Source: Peromyscus leucopus (lineage: Eukaryota > Chordata > Mammalia > Rodentia > Cricetidae). From it: 64,000 nt of DNA. Shown one piece after another: positions 45,303 to 56,720 of this stretch (its first letter is position 1; every line of letters begins with the position of its first letter). The notes beneath the pieces are model-generated. The model ran no database searches. It was not told where the DNA came from and saw only the letters and a list, made by a program, of their open reading frames with translations. The position numbers and the translations under genes are program-made. Location: assembly GCF_004664715.2 (NCBI RefSeq), contig NC_051069.1, forward strand, positions 70,454,647 to 70,518,646, written 5' to 3'.

Positions 45303-46682
45303 ATGGGCCGTGTACAAAGCTTTCTGTCGACCCTTCTTCCTCTTTCCACTATTGACCTGGTGGCCAACAGGCTGAAAGGAAAAAAGGACCCCCATCATTA
45401 TACATTGTTCTTTTTCATCCCCTTATACCAGTGCTTTTCCTTGTCCCAAAGCAATGAATTACGTATACTCATAAATGATTTATTATTTTTAAAGAATACT
45501 AACTTGTAACCTTAAAATGGGATGCATTTAGTACAGAAAACCATGAATTTCTTATGACTATTTAATAAAGAAAAATTTCCAAAGTGTGTTTAATGTTTAA
45601 AAAGTGATTATAATATGTGGGAAGGTTGAGATACCAATGCATACTGCTTACTCACCCCACTGGCCAGCTGACCATTTGTTTTTCTAGTATTAATCTATTA
45701 TTTACATAAAATGTTTTGAAGTATTTCTACATATATTCATTACATAATCCATTGCTAAATCTTGTGAAATGGATGAAGCCAAACTGGAAAACCAATTGTA
45801 CACAATAAGATAGTGATGGTTGAAACAGAAAGTTACAAGCCCTCTTTTCTTTCATGTATGCCTTGATGATAAAATTTAATGAACTAGAAATTGTATGACT
45901 AAGTCATTAATGCAAAATGGAAGAATGAGAATGGTGTACAGGCTCTAGGGCAGTAAGACAATGTTGTGTTAGCCATTACAGAATGCTAGTGAGATGAGAA
46001 GAGGTCAACAAATATTTATGTAATTATTATTGTAATTTAGATATGTATTCACTGTCAATTATAGAATTGGGTTTTGGAATACCACAACTTCTCCATTCAT
46101 TCTGAAAACACTGGGAGAAATCATGTTCTCTTAATAAATTAAATATGATTTCACTTACATGAAACTATAAACAAAACTGAAGTTTCTTGTAGACAGCAGA
46201 TGTTCAAGGAATCCTACTTCTTCTCTGAGCCCAGGTAAATATCATTCATCTTCCTTGCATTACTCTATTGGCTACACACCTAAATATCGCATTGGCCAAA
46301 GTTGTATTCATAAAAACATTCATTCAGAGCTATAACAATATCGAGTGAGTGTAAAGGCTGAAGGGGTTAGCACTGGAAAATTCTAGAGGGCCCTGTGTCA
46401 GAGGGAGTTGATCAATGAGATGTGAGGTTATTCTTGAGTCCCCAAGTGTTTTATTCTACAGCTAGACCAACTGTGCTTGCTAACAAGTGTACACATTGGA
46501 TTTAGGCTTTTATCCTCCCACAGGGACAAAGTAATCTCTTCATTCATGATTGCTTTTCCAAAAGGTAATGTCCAGGTTCTTGAGAGAGATATTCTTCTTT
46601 GTAAAATTAGCAAAAGGCTGTGAAATTCATTTAAATTTTAAAAGGGACAAACTAAGGACTTCAAGAAAAGGGATATCATCAG
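45303..46682. other. Unassigned DNA
   Basis: AT-rich DNA without recognisable gene or repeat. Confidence 0.4.
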
Positions 46683-46689
46683 GGAACCT

Positions 46690-46968
46690 TATGGTGGTAT
46701 TTTATTTGTACTGAAATGTGATTTTAATTGTATGTTAATAAATAAAGTTGCCCTGTGGTCAGAGCTATTAGAGCCATAGCAAGAGCGTGGTGGTTAGAAG
46801 AGCTAGGTAGATTTCTGTGTGTTCAGGGATACAGCCAGTATTGGAGACATATGCCTTTAAGACCTGGAGGGCGGTATTTACAGGCAGTGACAGGCAGTCA
46901 TGTGTTTGGGTTTACAACCAATGAGAAGGCAGAACAGAAAGACTATTTAAAGACAGACACACAGGAAG

Positions 46969-47023
<55 letters not shown>

Positions 47024-47138
47024 GAAGCTAGGAGCACCACAGAAGGTAAGATTTTAGCTCTGAGCTCTGACCTCTCGGCTTTCTCTTTTACATTGGCTCT
47101 GTGTTTCTTATTTTAATAAGATGGTTGGTTACATCTAA
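46690..47138 (+). mobile_element. SINE-bearing LTR, family 'B', copy 5
   Basis: Perfect 7-bp direct repeat GGAACCT (46683-46689, 47139-47145). Starts 'tatggtggtattttatttg', has 'ttaataaataaagttgccc', a reduced B1-derived segment, 'accaatgagaaggcagaac', 'actatttaaagacagacac' and the end 'ggttggttacatctaa'. A pure (TC)n tract of about 48 bp (46972-47020) has expanded inside it, between the 'ggaagaagc' word and the 3' part. Confidence 0.85.
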
Positions 47139-47145
47139 GGAACCT

Positions 47146-47516
47146 GCTATTGATGTTGAAGGTTATGCCAGGCACTCTGGGTTAGTAACATTAAAGTAAT
47201 AGAATCAGAGTGGATTTTTTATGCCCTAAAGTTGGACTTATTAATTGGGAAAGAATAACTTTCAGGCAAATGTTGGCAAAAGACTACAGAGAGGCAAGGC
47301 TCTTTGAATAAGATTTCTCCAAACATGGAGTAGGCTCCTTCTTTGCCTTCTGTGGCTCTAATCACAACTGTGGCTTGGGACACTGTATAGTGAGAACTCC
47401 TAGAGTCCCTAATGTAGAAAATAAACAGAAGTCATTTTCCATTTTAAAGGTTTCCTATCTCCTTGGTCATAAAGGTTTCTCTTACTTTTCCTTTCCTGGC
47501 CCCTTTCAGCTCATTT

Positions 47517-47518
<2 letters not shown>
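47146..47518. other. Unassigned DNA
   Basis: No gene or named repeat. Confidence 0.4.
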
Positions 47519-47553
<35 letters not shown>

Positions 47554-48040
47554 ACTTGGAGGAAGCACTTCATCAGAGAGGAGAGCCAATTTCACAATCA
47601 TTTGTGCCAGTTCCTCTCTAAACACAGATATATTTGCTTTTCTGTGCATCCAAGTAAGATATTGCTCTAAACTAAAGTGCAACAGACAGTTCAGACTCCG
47701 TTCCAAGGGAGTACAGAGCCTTCACTTCAATTTCAAGACCTAAGCTCCTCTGCCCCTCTCTGTAGCTGCTGACTACCCAGGTGAGACACAGTGTTTCCCC
47801 ATCAAAGCATGAGTGAGCACTCCCTACCTACGGTACAGAGCTGAGCATTACCCCTTCCTCCGCCTACATTCTGCTTCTCAGTTCTTACTCATCTCTCCTT
47901 GATTCTCCTCTGTAATTATACAAATCGCCACGCCTCTTCCTCTATGTAATTGTTCTAAGTCACTTTCTTTTTTCTATGAACCTTTTATTTCCTTTCTTTT
48001 ATAAGACACCTCTGAATACTTTCAGATATCTCACTTCATT
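47519..48040 (-). pseudogene. Possible retrocopy with 34-base poly(T)
   Basis: A run of 34 Ts (47519-47552) is followed by sequence that, on the minus strand, would be an mRNA-like body ending in poly(A). A 66-codon minus-strand frame reaches the tail. Weak TSD candidates are CTCATTTCATT (left) and CTCACTTCATT (about 48029-48039). There is no AATAAA just before the tail and I recognise no parent gene, so this is tentative. It could instead be a SINE-less poly(T) tract. Confidence 0.25.
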
Positions 48041-49004
48041 CGTAGCTTAGGCAGTAAACACTCTTCAGAATGACAAAAATTCTTAAGGCTTCTTCTAAAA
48101 AAAATTCTCACCTATTTTGCACAGGAAACATTTAAGCCCCTTGGCAAATGTGTGTGTGTTCTTATGTCCTAGAGTTTTTTCAATCAGTGTCATTCATGGT
48201 GCTCAGATAGTCCGTGGATTGACTGAGTTTTACACATAGCCACATTCCCTCCCCTCCTCTTCTTGCTTTGTCTGTCAAATAACACAAGTTACAAAACACA
48301 CCATCCCACCCATGCACACACTAATTGTTTCCTCCACACCCATGAAGCAGTTACACACTTCAAATAGTCAAGTGGACACTCAAGAGAAATGCACATGACT
48401 GAAAATGACCACATACCAACAGACAAATGAGTCAATGATTAGGATGTTCAGAAACACAAAGTACAAATATAGTCCACAGCCTTATCTAACTCATGTTGTG
48501 GAAGGGCAGAGGGAATTGTGTAATGATTTTGTCTCATTGAGGTGAGAAAATGCCTTAAGGCAGAAAGAGACTGTTCTTTTGCTGTACCCGATTCAGCATA
48601 TTGGTGTCGTGTACCAAAGGCAGAGTGGGTGTTATACAGAAAATGCTATTGTTCACAGGTATTGTGCACTCCTTTGAATTATAACTTTTAAAATATAGAG
48701 AAAATCTTTTCATGTTCATTTTCAAGCATCCGGCTGTTATAAATTGAACTGCCCACAGGATTATGAGAAGGTGACTGTTTTTGTAGTCAAAATTACAGGG
48801 TAGTGCGGCAATCACAAGTATGGAGTCATTACCACCTGTGACATCAATTATACTTATTTGCTAGTTAGTGTAACACACTAATAGAATACCAGGTCTCTTT
48901 CAACTGCCTGTAGACACACCCCAGTGCTTTCTTTGGAAGAAGAAACTTCCTGTATATCATTTCCTTTATTCTCAGAAATGTGATATCTTTATCAGACGTT
49001 TCCC
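48041..49004. other. Unassigned DNA
   Basis: No gene or named repeat. The minus-strand 86-codon frame (48815-48555) has no visible domain. Confidence 0.4.
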
Positions 49005-49225
49005 CTCAAGGCCCAGGTACCTATGAGGAAGAGGCAGAAGGATTATTATAGCCAGAGGTTGTGGAAGACTCTAAGGATACAGTGTCTTCCAGGCACAACA
49101 GGGCTCATGTGCATCAAAATTCATGGGAACTCTGGCAGAATGCATAAAAACTAGACAGGTTTGAGCCAAACAAGGTTTCATCACTGAAAGAAGAAAGTAG
49201 ATGCCGAGTCCCCATCCTAATTCTG
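49005..49225 (+). mobile_element. Old L1 3' UTR fragment, sense
   Basis: Unlike the other old L1s, this one is on the plus strand: 'gaagaggcagaaggattat', 'acagtgtcttccaggcaca', 'acagggctcatgtgcatca', 'ggcagaatgcataaaaact' and 'gtttgagccaaacaagg', in the order I know from L1 3' regions. Confidence 0.6.
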
Positions 49226-50115
49226 ACAGTCATACCTTTTAGGTCTGTCTGTTATCTGCCAGCAGCCTCTTAAGATGCAGAGAAACCCTGCCATGTACTT
49301 ATATATCACTCCACTAAAAAACTGTGACGACTCATATTTCATAATCCATAAGTGAAATATTTTAATCATACTGTGTGTTTGTAGTGTGACCAGCACTGTA
49401 TATTGTCTTATGTCATATAAACTGGTTTTTTTTGACAAACCTTCTATATTCAGAGAATATGATTTCTATTTGGGAAGATGATGTCTCTAGAAACATTGTG
49501 TTCCTGTAATTTTTTTATTGAGTGGTTACACAGAGAATCCTTCAGAAAGTCCTGGAAAATATGCATGACCACCACCCCAGGCTACATTTAATGGTTCAAA
49601 TTCATGCTAAACGAACTCAAACAAATCAAGTGGTGGGCTACCTTTGGTCATTGTGTGAGAATTTATTGCTACTGATTTATTCTGATTTTTTTTTATGATT
49701 TGCCTTTAGTGGGACTCTTAGAACTAAAATTACATGAACATTTCTCCTTTCTCTATTTACAACCCTAATAAAATAGAGACTGGAAATAATAATGGACCCA
49801 GGCCAACAAATTAAAGTTGTTAGGGAAAACAATTGAAAAATTTGAATGGAACTTTATTTAGCAGTAAGTCACAGAATAGGGCAGAGCTAGATTTTCTCCC
49901 CTCAGACAATGTACAAATTACAAGTGAAGAAAAAGATCTGAATAAAGGAACTTCTGTGCCTAATAGCATTGTAAACAAAGTCAGTCATAGGAGGAATAGT
50001 GTGCTTTTAAGACTCAGGGAAGAAACTGAGCCTGTTACCCAGAGGTTTTAAGCATAAGGGATTTGCTTCCTTTAATCAGCCAAGTATGTTTTCTGTTGTT
50101 TTTGTTTTCTTAGTG
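49226..50115. other. Unassigned DNA
   Basis: Nothing recognised. A 72-codon plus-strand frame (49833-50051) with a charged composition has no known homologue and no supporting context. Confidence 0.4.
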
Positions 50116-50121
50116 GGTAAG

Positions 50122-50592
50122 TGCTGTGAGATGTTCTGTATGTCAAATTGCTCTGATTGGTCAATAAATAAAACACTGATTGGCCCATGGCTAGGCAGGA
50201 AGTATAGGTGGGACTAATAGGTCAAAGCTGGAACAGCTACCCACTACATCTCCACACTTTCCAAAAGCCCACACTCAGAAACTTTTATTCAATTGTTCTG
50301 GAGAGAGGAGAAAATAAAGAACAGGAAGGCAGAAGGAGTCACTGCCAGCTGCTGCCAGGACAAGCAGAATGTGAAGATGCTCGTAAGCCACAAGCCACAT
50401 GGCAAGGTATAGATTTATGGAAATGGATTAATTTAAGATATAAGGACAGTTAGCAAGAAGCCTGCCACGGCCATACAGTTTGTAAACAATATAAGTCTCT
50501 GTGTTTACTTGGTTGTGTCTGAGTGACTGTGGGACTGGCAGGTGACAAAGATTTGTCCTGACTGTGGGCCAGGCAGTAAAACTCTAGCTACA
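50122..50592 (+). mobile_element. Solo LTR, family 'E', copy 2, with inserted segment
   Basis: A 471-bp LTR with a perfect 6-bp TSD GGTAAG (50116-50121, 50593-50598). Starts 'tgctgtgagatgttctgta', then 'gctctgattggtcaataaat', 'ttagcaagaagcctgccac' and 'gtaaacaatataagtctctg', and ends 'gtaaaactctagctaca'. Compared with copy 1 it carries an extra stretch at about 50218-50300, containing 'gctacccactacatctcc', which matches the U3 end of the ERV at 58.4 kb. The 81-codon frame is not a gene. Confidence 0.82.
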
Positions 50593-50598
50593 GGTAAG

Positions 50599-51288
50599 AT
50601 ACACTCCTTCTGAGTATTATGAGCTTCATATGTCACTGTTTTATGTTGCTTTGCACATACCTGGTGGTGAAATGTCCATCATTGTCTTTGGCCCTAAGGC
50701 ATTCTAGTCAGACAGAACTGTATTTGATACTCTGCAACTTATTGATTTTCTTAGATTATAGAGGAGGGTAGAGAGTGGGGCAGAGGAAGTGAGTGGGAGG
50801 AGATTGATTTTATTTACTTGTTTGATTTAGGTAATATTTCTCCACTAGTAGGACTGAAGAATGTAGACATTTGTTAGCAATCCATGGTGAAGATGGCAGA
50901 CTGAGAAATCTCAGGGGCATTTCTTCACTCTGTCATGTATGAGAGGAACTATACTGTGGGGATATCTCTCTGTTCTCAGAAATTGGATTCTTCAAAGTGG
51001 CTGCAAGCCATCCTCCTGCTAGATCAAGGCCTGTCTCATTTCCAAGCAGTCATTTGCCATTTGGGAAATTTGGATCCTGGCTTCCTTGGGGAAATCCTGA
51101 TATCTAGAAGGCACAGAAAGAAGTAGTTTTTCAGATAGGGAAGATAGAGAATCCCATACTGAAGTTATTTATATGCATCTCTTAAGTTGGTTGTATTTTA
51201 AAATCATGGGGAAAGTGTAAACTAAATTTATTGGGCTAAGTCTCTAAATATATTCATTTAATTGGTTTGCATTTAACAATATTAAACA

Positions 51289-51291
<3 letters not shown>
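50599..51291. other. Unassigned DNA
   Basis: No gene or named repeat. Confidence 0.4.

Positions 51292-51332
<41 letters not shown>
51292..51332. repeat. (CA)n microsatellite
   Basis: About 20 CA units, uninterrupted. Confidence 0.97.
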
Positions 51333-51334
<2 letters not shown>

Positions 51335-51834
51335 CTTCCCAAAGGATTCCGAAGATCACTTAGTATGGGAGTGTCTGTTTTCAGATACTGGGGCTTTCAC
51401 AACAAAGTAGGAACTAAGCCAGAAAAAATGCACAAGAATGATGCTTCAAGATTTGTTGTTTATTTGTGTTTTCACACTCCTTTCCCTTGAACACTGGGGA
51501 GCAAAACACACCTGTGGTTTTCATTTTCTTCCTGCACAGTAATTCATTTTCATCTTTCAAACCCTAAGCTGAGATAAGCCTCCCTGTGCACATATGTCTG
51601 TTAGTGACAGAGGTTTACAGCCTCCTTTTCACCTACATTGAAAAGGATCTAGGCTCCAGTAAAATATGAGTGTCCTGAGTGTATAGAGAGAGACACCACA
51701 CAGGACACAGGTTCCTCCGCAGGGAAGCTGCTGGTAATGCTGCAGACTTTTTATGTAGGGCCCTCAGGAAGAATATTGCAGGACTGAGTGAAGAGTGAGG
51801 CTGGCTTAACCTACTTGTTCCCAAAGGTTCATTA

Positions 51835-51875
<41 letters not shown>

Positions 51876-52119
51876 CAACAATAACAAAAACTCCCTTTCC
51901 TGGTTTCCTGGTGACTTTCATGATACTTACCAAGTCATAGTTATCTTTTGACAAGTTTATTCTAGAATAAACAACAAATGACACATAGAATTAGAAATTA
52001 GAAAGTCTAGACCTATGATGCAATACCTAATGCCTAATAGGTATGTCCTACCCAGTATTTTATGTGCACTTCAAATTTAGCAGGTCCAATAATGAATAAA
52101 CTTTCTCTTCTCATATCTT
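51333..52119. other. Unassigned DNA with a 39-base poly(A)
   Basis: A pure A run at 51836-51874 follows 'aaaggttcattac'. No AATAAA, no TSD and no recognisable retrocopy body precede it, so I cannot call it a pseudogene. The minus-strand 84-codon frame includes the run. Confidence 0.35.
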
Positions 52120-52235
52120 CTCTTTCTAGCATTAGCTACTAGAAACCTAGTTCTCCATCTGCAACATGAGAGGCTTACTTAATCTAGGAGACTCTCCAAG
52201 GGCCCTCTCAGCTCTGAAGTTCTAATCAGTCATTC
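52120..52235 (+). mobile_element. MIR-like SINE fragment
   Basis: 'cctagttctccatctgcaac', 'atgagaggcttacttaatc' and 'aagggccctctcagctctga', followed by 'agttctaatcag', follow the 3' part of MIR-type ancient SINEs. Strongly diverged. Confidence 0.5.
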
Positions 52236-54318
52236 AACTCTCATTTCATTACTAATAGCATTATAAGTCTCTAGAACTTAATACTTTAAAGTCATTTAAT
52301 ATCATTAATTTTTACTTGGTTAACTATTGTTAATCCACCCTTTCTTTTTCTTTTTAATTTAACCAAACAGACCAATATATACATAGTTATAAACTGCCAA
52401 AAGGCAAGAAACCTAGACATGATGGGTCAAACCACAGCAGTTTACTACATTGGCCAAGGGTGGTCCTATAGACATGGTTCTCATACTTGTCCACTGTGAA
52501 TGGCAACAACTGTAACAGACCTAAACAGCAGGAAAGATGTATTCTTCCCAAACTGTCCACTCTTACCTTATGTTCCCTGAGACAACTTAAATTTCTCTGG
52601 TAATGCAGTCTCTCTGCTGAAAACTGCAGTTAGAGTCCTTATTTCAAATATAGAGTTCTGTTTTGAACATGATGGTGCTCAGCAGGCTGACCTTCCTAAA
52701 GGCAAGCCAAACACACAGGATGGGACAATAGCCTTGCTCATAAATGCTCTACAGTGCTTTCCCCATAATGTCACTCCTCTGCTCTCTGTGATCACAGGGG
52801 ATCCGGAGGTTTTATCTGTGTCTAAGAGCTTAAAATCAACCTTGAATACAGGTCTAATGGAGTACTCAGGGGAATTCTAGGATGTGTTTACTGTTCAAAC
52901 ATCTGCTTCTGGGACATCATCAAAGTAAGAATCAATATCTTTTATGTCCCATGTTTACTCTCCCTAGGTAAAGTGCCTCATTGCTCCTAGAACATTTTCT
53001 GCTCAGCACTCTAGTTAACACAAGAGGGATCTGAATGCATTGTGGCTTCTTTGAAGTAGCCATCAATTTGCCAATTTAGGTCCCCCCCCAGCCAAATTCC
53101 AAAGAAACATTACCATTCATCCAAGAAATATAGATAAGAATTCTTCCTATACATCTATCGGTGAGTTATTACTGTCTTTATATTTGCATTTAATGAAATA
53201 TGAAATAGTCTTGAAGAAAAGAAAACCTAAAATCAAAAGTGGTTATATTACTTGACAATACAAAATGTTAAACATTTGTATTAGTTTTTTTAAAGTTTTG
53301 ATTAAACCATGTATGTATATAATATATTGGGTTTAAATTCAGCCCACCTGTTTTTTTTCTTATTCCTCACTTATGATAACTTTTAAGTGCCTATGTGGCT
53401 CAGCGGTAAGTCTTTTCAGAGACAGCTCATAGAAGGTTAAGTTAAAAGAAACATTTTTTTTTTGATAAGCACAGAATATAACCGAAGGGGGGCATTTATT
53501 TTTTCATGTGTCTGAACAGTCTCCTAATGTCCCACTTTCAATGAGGGGGCTAGATCTGTATAACAAGCATGTTTACTCTGCTTGCCTCTTGGATGACCCT
53601 TGGTTGGTCATTCTCCCTGTTACCTAACCTTTCACTTGTCCTTACCATATTTCATCCCAGTCATCTTCTCTTCTGCTAATATTCTTATTCCATCCTATCC
53701 TTCAATCTTATTTTATCCTTAAATGAAAGCTGTATTTTTCTTCTTCCCAAATACTTCAGCTATCATCACCATTGGATGGTATTTTACTATTCTTATTTCT
53801 AGAATTTCCATAACATATACACAAATAACATTGTTATGATAGCTGCATGTCTATTTACTTCTATTTTGATGAGCTATGGACTCATTCAGTGTTTTCTTGA
53901 CTAAAATAAGTTGAAGTCCCAACTTTTGTCTTTATTACCTTGTAGCTTTCCATGGAATTTCTCATTTACTAGATCCTTGAATTGTGCATTTACTCAAATA
54001 TAAAGTGTGATATAAATTTTCACAGAAGAAATGATTTTAATTAAAAAGCAGAGTCATAAGATGACTTGACATTTTAAGAACTTATTTTAGTATTAGACTT
54101 TTCAAAGCAGCATCCTCATAGAAGACTAGGCTACAGCAATAATCATTCTGTGTTTTTCTTACTATGTGTTAATTATAAATAATGATGGGTTTTATTATTA
54201 TGTTTTCCTACATGAACATAATGCATATAAATTACATTCAATCCTCATTACTCTCTCTTGTTCCACTCTTGATAATACCCTTCTTCTCAGCTATCCCCAT
54301 TTCTCTTTTTGCACACAC

Positions 54319-54321
<3 letters not shown>
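52236..54321. other. Unassigned DNA, about 2 kb
   Basis: No gene or named element. AT-rich. Confidence 0.4.

Positions 54322-54367
<46 letters not shown>
54322..54367. repeat. (GT)n microsatellite
   Basis: About 22 GT units. The 84- and 64-codon plus-strand frames owe their Val/Cys runs to it. Confidence 0.97.
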
Positions 54368-54368
<1 letters not shown>

Positions 54369-54479
54369 ATGTCTGAGACTCAGTGAGATTCTTCAGGATT
54401 ATTTAGAGAAGAGTAGATGAGTTTGTTTACAGAAACATAGACACCATTACCAGTGGCTGCAAAACTGAAGAAAATGTTT

Positions 54480-55137
54480 TTCTCTCCCCTATCAAATGTT
54501 AACCATCTATAAATCCTCAGGATGGGGTGGAACCCCATGAGCCATCAATGGGAGGTTGTTGAAAGGCTCAATCTTGTGGAGATTTTGTGCAAGTAGTCAC
54601 AGCTGAGTTAAAAAAAATGCAACAAGCATGCTTGGAGGTTGATGTTCCCCCACCTCTCCACCTGCCTCAATTTCTCCTGCTCTTGAATTCTTTATTCTCT
54701 GTCTTCTGGAAGATTTCATGAACTTTGGAGGGATGGATGTAGGAGTACCATCTATGGATAGGTATTCAACTGTCATTTTTCTCTGATCTTTGACAAGTTA
54801 TGACTTTCTGTAGTCAACACTGACAAATTCAAAGAGAAATTTCTCTATCCAAAGCTAACAGCAACATAATCCTATGGATATAAACATAAATATTTAGAAG
54901 GAAATTTGACAGGCATATCATAGCCACTTAGAAGAACAAAAAGGGGACCTTCTACTTTAGGGCATTCTGAGCCATGAGCTGACTGGGTTATTAGTACCAG
55001 GTGTGAGTCTGTTCATGTGAATAAGGTAACAGATTCAGTCAGAAAGTGGCTAATATCCCCATCACAGACTTGCCAATATTGTGCCAGTGGCCCATCTTGC
55101 CTGGGTGGTCAGTATTGTTGCCCACAATATGCATAGT
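54480..55137 (-). mobile_element. Old L1 3' UTR, left part
   Basis: Antisense L1: 'gaaaggctcaatcttgtgg', 'agattttgtgcaagtagtc', 'tataaacataaatatttag', 'aggaaatttgacaggcata', 'tagtaccaggtgtgagtct' and 'ccagtggcccatcttgcct'. It continues after the nested LTR at about 56338. Confidence 0.68.
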
Positions 55138-56337
55138 TGTGTTGGAATTGTCTCTTTGCAAATTGTGTGAAGATATCTCTGTCCTTCCTCACCTGAGTAA
55201 GCACCTTCTGGTTGGTTTAATAAAGAGCTGAATGTCCAATAGCTAGGCAAGAAGAGGATAAATGGGATTTCCGGGGAGAGATAGAAACTCTGGGAAGGAA
55301 TCTGAGGGAGGAAATTTGCCAGCCAGACTTAGAGGAAATTGGACTTATGGTCCTGAGGAGAGGTAACAAGCCACATGACAGAACATAGATTAATATAAAC
55401 AGGTTAATTTAAGTCTTAAGAACGTTACAGCTTTAAGGGTGAGATTTCCCCACTCAGTCCATATTTAGAAACACCTTCACCAACATACCCAGAAGTGTGT
55501 CTCTTAGCTTTGTCCTAAGTATCACATGTACCAAAACCAAAAAGGAGTAAACAAAATAAATATTGACACTAAAATATGCTATCATAATAAAGATACACTA
55601 ATATAGACCTACAATTTGCCTCAATATTTCTATGGTAAACATAATAATTTATGGTAAATTTTCTAGACAGCATCTTGTGATTTCTGCAGTTTCTCCAAAT
55701 CCCAAGTAAAGAAGTGAAAATAAAATGATGAAAACATTTATAACTTTTTTATTTTTATTTTTATTTCTCTTTTAAAGGAATTTATTTATTATTCACTGAG
55801 TTCAGTTGGTGTTGCCTATATGCACCTGGGTGTGGGGTTATCCACTGGAGTTGGATTGGCCTACCAATGGCCACCAACTAAGAAAAGTGCCTCTTTTCCC
55901 AGCACCTAAAAACATCCAATACTCACTCAATTGTGTAACACCGTCCAACTGGTACCCCCTAAGAAAGTAGATTTATTACCATGCTTATAATCATCTACTG
56001 AGTTAGGACTCCAGCTTGTTCAACCTGATGTGGACTGAATATCAGTGACACAGGGAACTTACAGGCCTCCATGGCTAGTCTGGGGCTTCTGAGGCTTCAA
56101 GTTTTGTGAACTGAATAGATACCAAGATTTTTTTTTCTCTCTAGTGTGTACACAGCCATTACTGGATAACCCAGCCCACATTGTGTAAAGTAATCTAATA
56201 AATCCCCTATTATTAAAATAAAGTCTTAAGAGGTAGTTGAGAATAAGCCTAAGCTAAGGTCTAGCTTTCATAATTAATAAAAAGTCTCTGTATCATTATT
56301 CAGGAGCTACCAGTTCAAAGAAAGTCCAACTATATGT
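55138..56337 (+). mobile_element. LTR family 'D' split by an 800-bp insert
   Basis: LTR part 1 (55138-55420): 'tgtgttggaattgtctct', 'gtgtgaagatatctctgtc', 'taataaagagctgaatgtcc' and 'gttaatttaagtcttaag'. LTR part 2 (56231-56337): 'aggtagttgagaataagcc', 'taagctaaggtctagctt', 'tcataattaataaaaagtc' and 'tgtatcattattcaggag'. Both parts match the minus-strand LTR at 41360-41695 in the right order. The 10-bp repeat AAGTCTTAAG ends part 1 (55411-55420) and precedes part 2 (56221-56230). The LTR itself interrupts an old L1. Confidence 0.8.
55421..56220. mobile_element. Unidentified 800-bp insert with 10-bp TSD
   Basis: Flanked by AAGTCTTAAG on both sides and lying inside the family-D LTR. The middle (about 55745-55930) is antisense old L1 3' UTR ('actgagttcagttggtgtt', 'ctaccaatggccaccaac', 'cagcacctaaaaacatcc'). 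The rest, including the A/T-rich 55540-55740 and 'tctaataaatcccctatta' near the right end, is unassigned. A segment with old L1 content inside a younger LTR suggests a moved piece of existing genomic or transcribed DNA, such as a retrocopied non-coding transcript, rather than a known transposon. Confidence 0.55.
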
Positions 56338-56720
56338 TGAGTAAAATTGTTGTTAACAGTTCTCCCTATAGCACATTCTGGCAGTAGCTGGTTCAGAAGA
56401 TTAGAAGCTTCCAGAGAGTTACAGCTTGACTCCTGTTTTACAATCAAGGCACATTATATCTTCAGCAATGGAGTCTTATGATATAGTCCTAGTGGGCAAC
56501 TGAGAGCAGTGATAATTGTCTGTATTGTTTGTGGGGATCTTAGGAGTTAGGCTTCTCTGATCAACAGTTCATAAGCAGGTGACCACCCTGGCAATGAGAT
56601 TTTTATTTAATAACTTATGGCTTCCTGGAACAGTTTTATCTACCTGTAGTGGGTATCTCCATTCAAGAACAACCATTCTTTTAAACTTGGTTGTTTCCAC
56701 TTCACAGTGTTAAGGGTACT
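56338..56720 (-). mobile_element. Old L1 3' UTR, right part
   Basis: Continuation of 54480-55137: 'atcttcagcaatggagtct', 'gggcaactgagagcagtga', 'tgtctgtattgtttgtggg', 'acaagc'-like and 'atggcttcctggaacagtt'. Diverged. Confidence 0.6.

Noticed and set aside
51836..51874. Processed pseudogene ending in the 39-base poly(A)
   Set aside because: No TSD, no AATAAA and no recognisable transcript body upstream.
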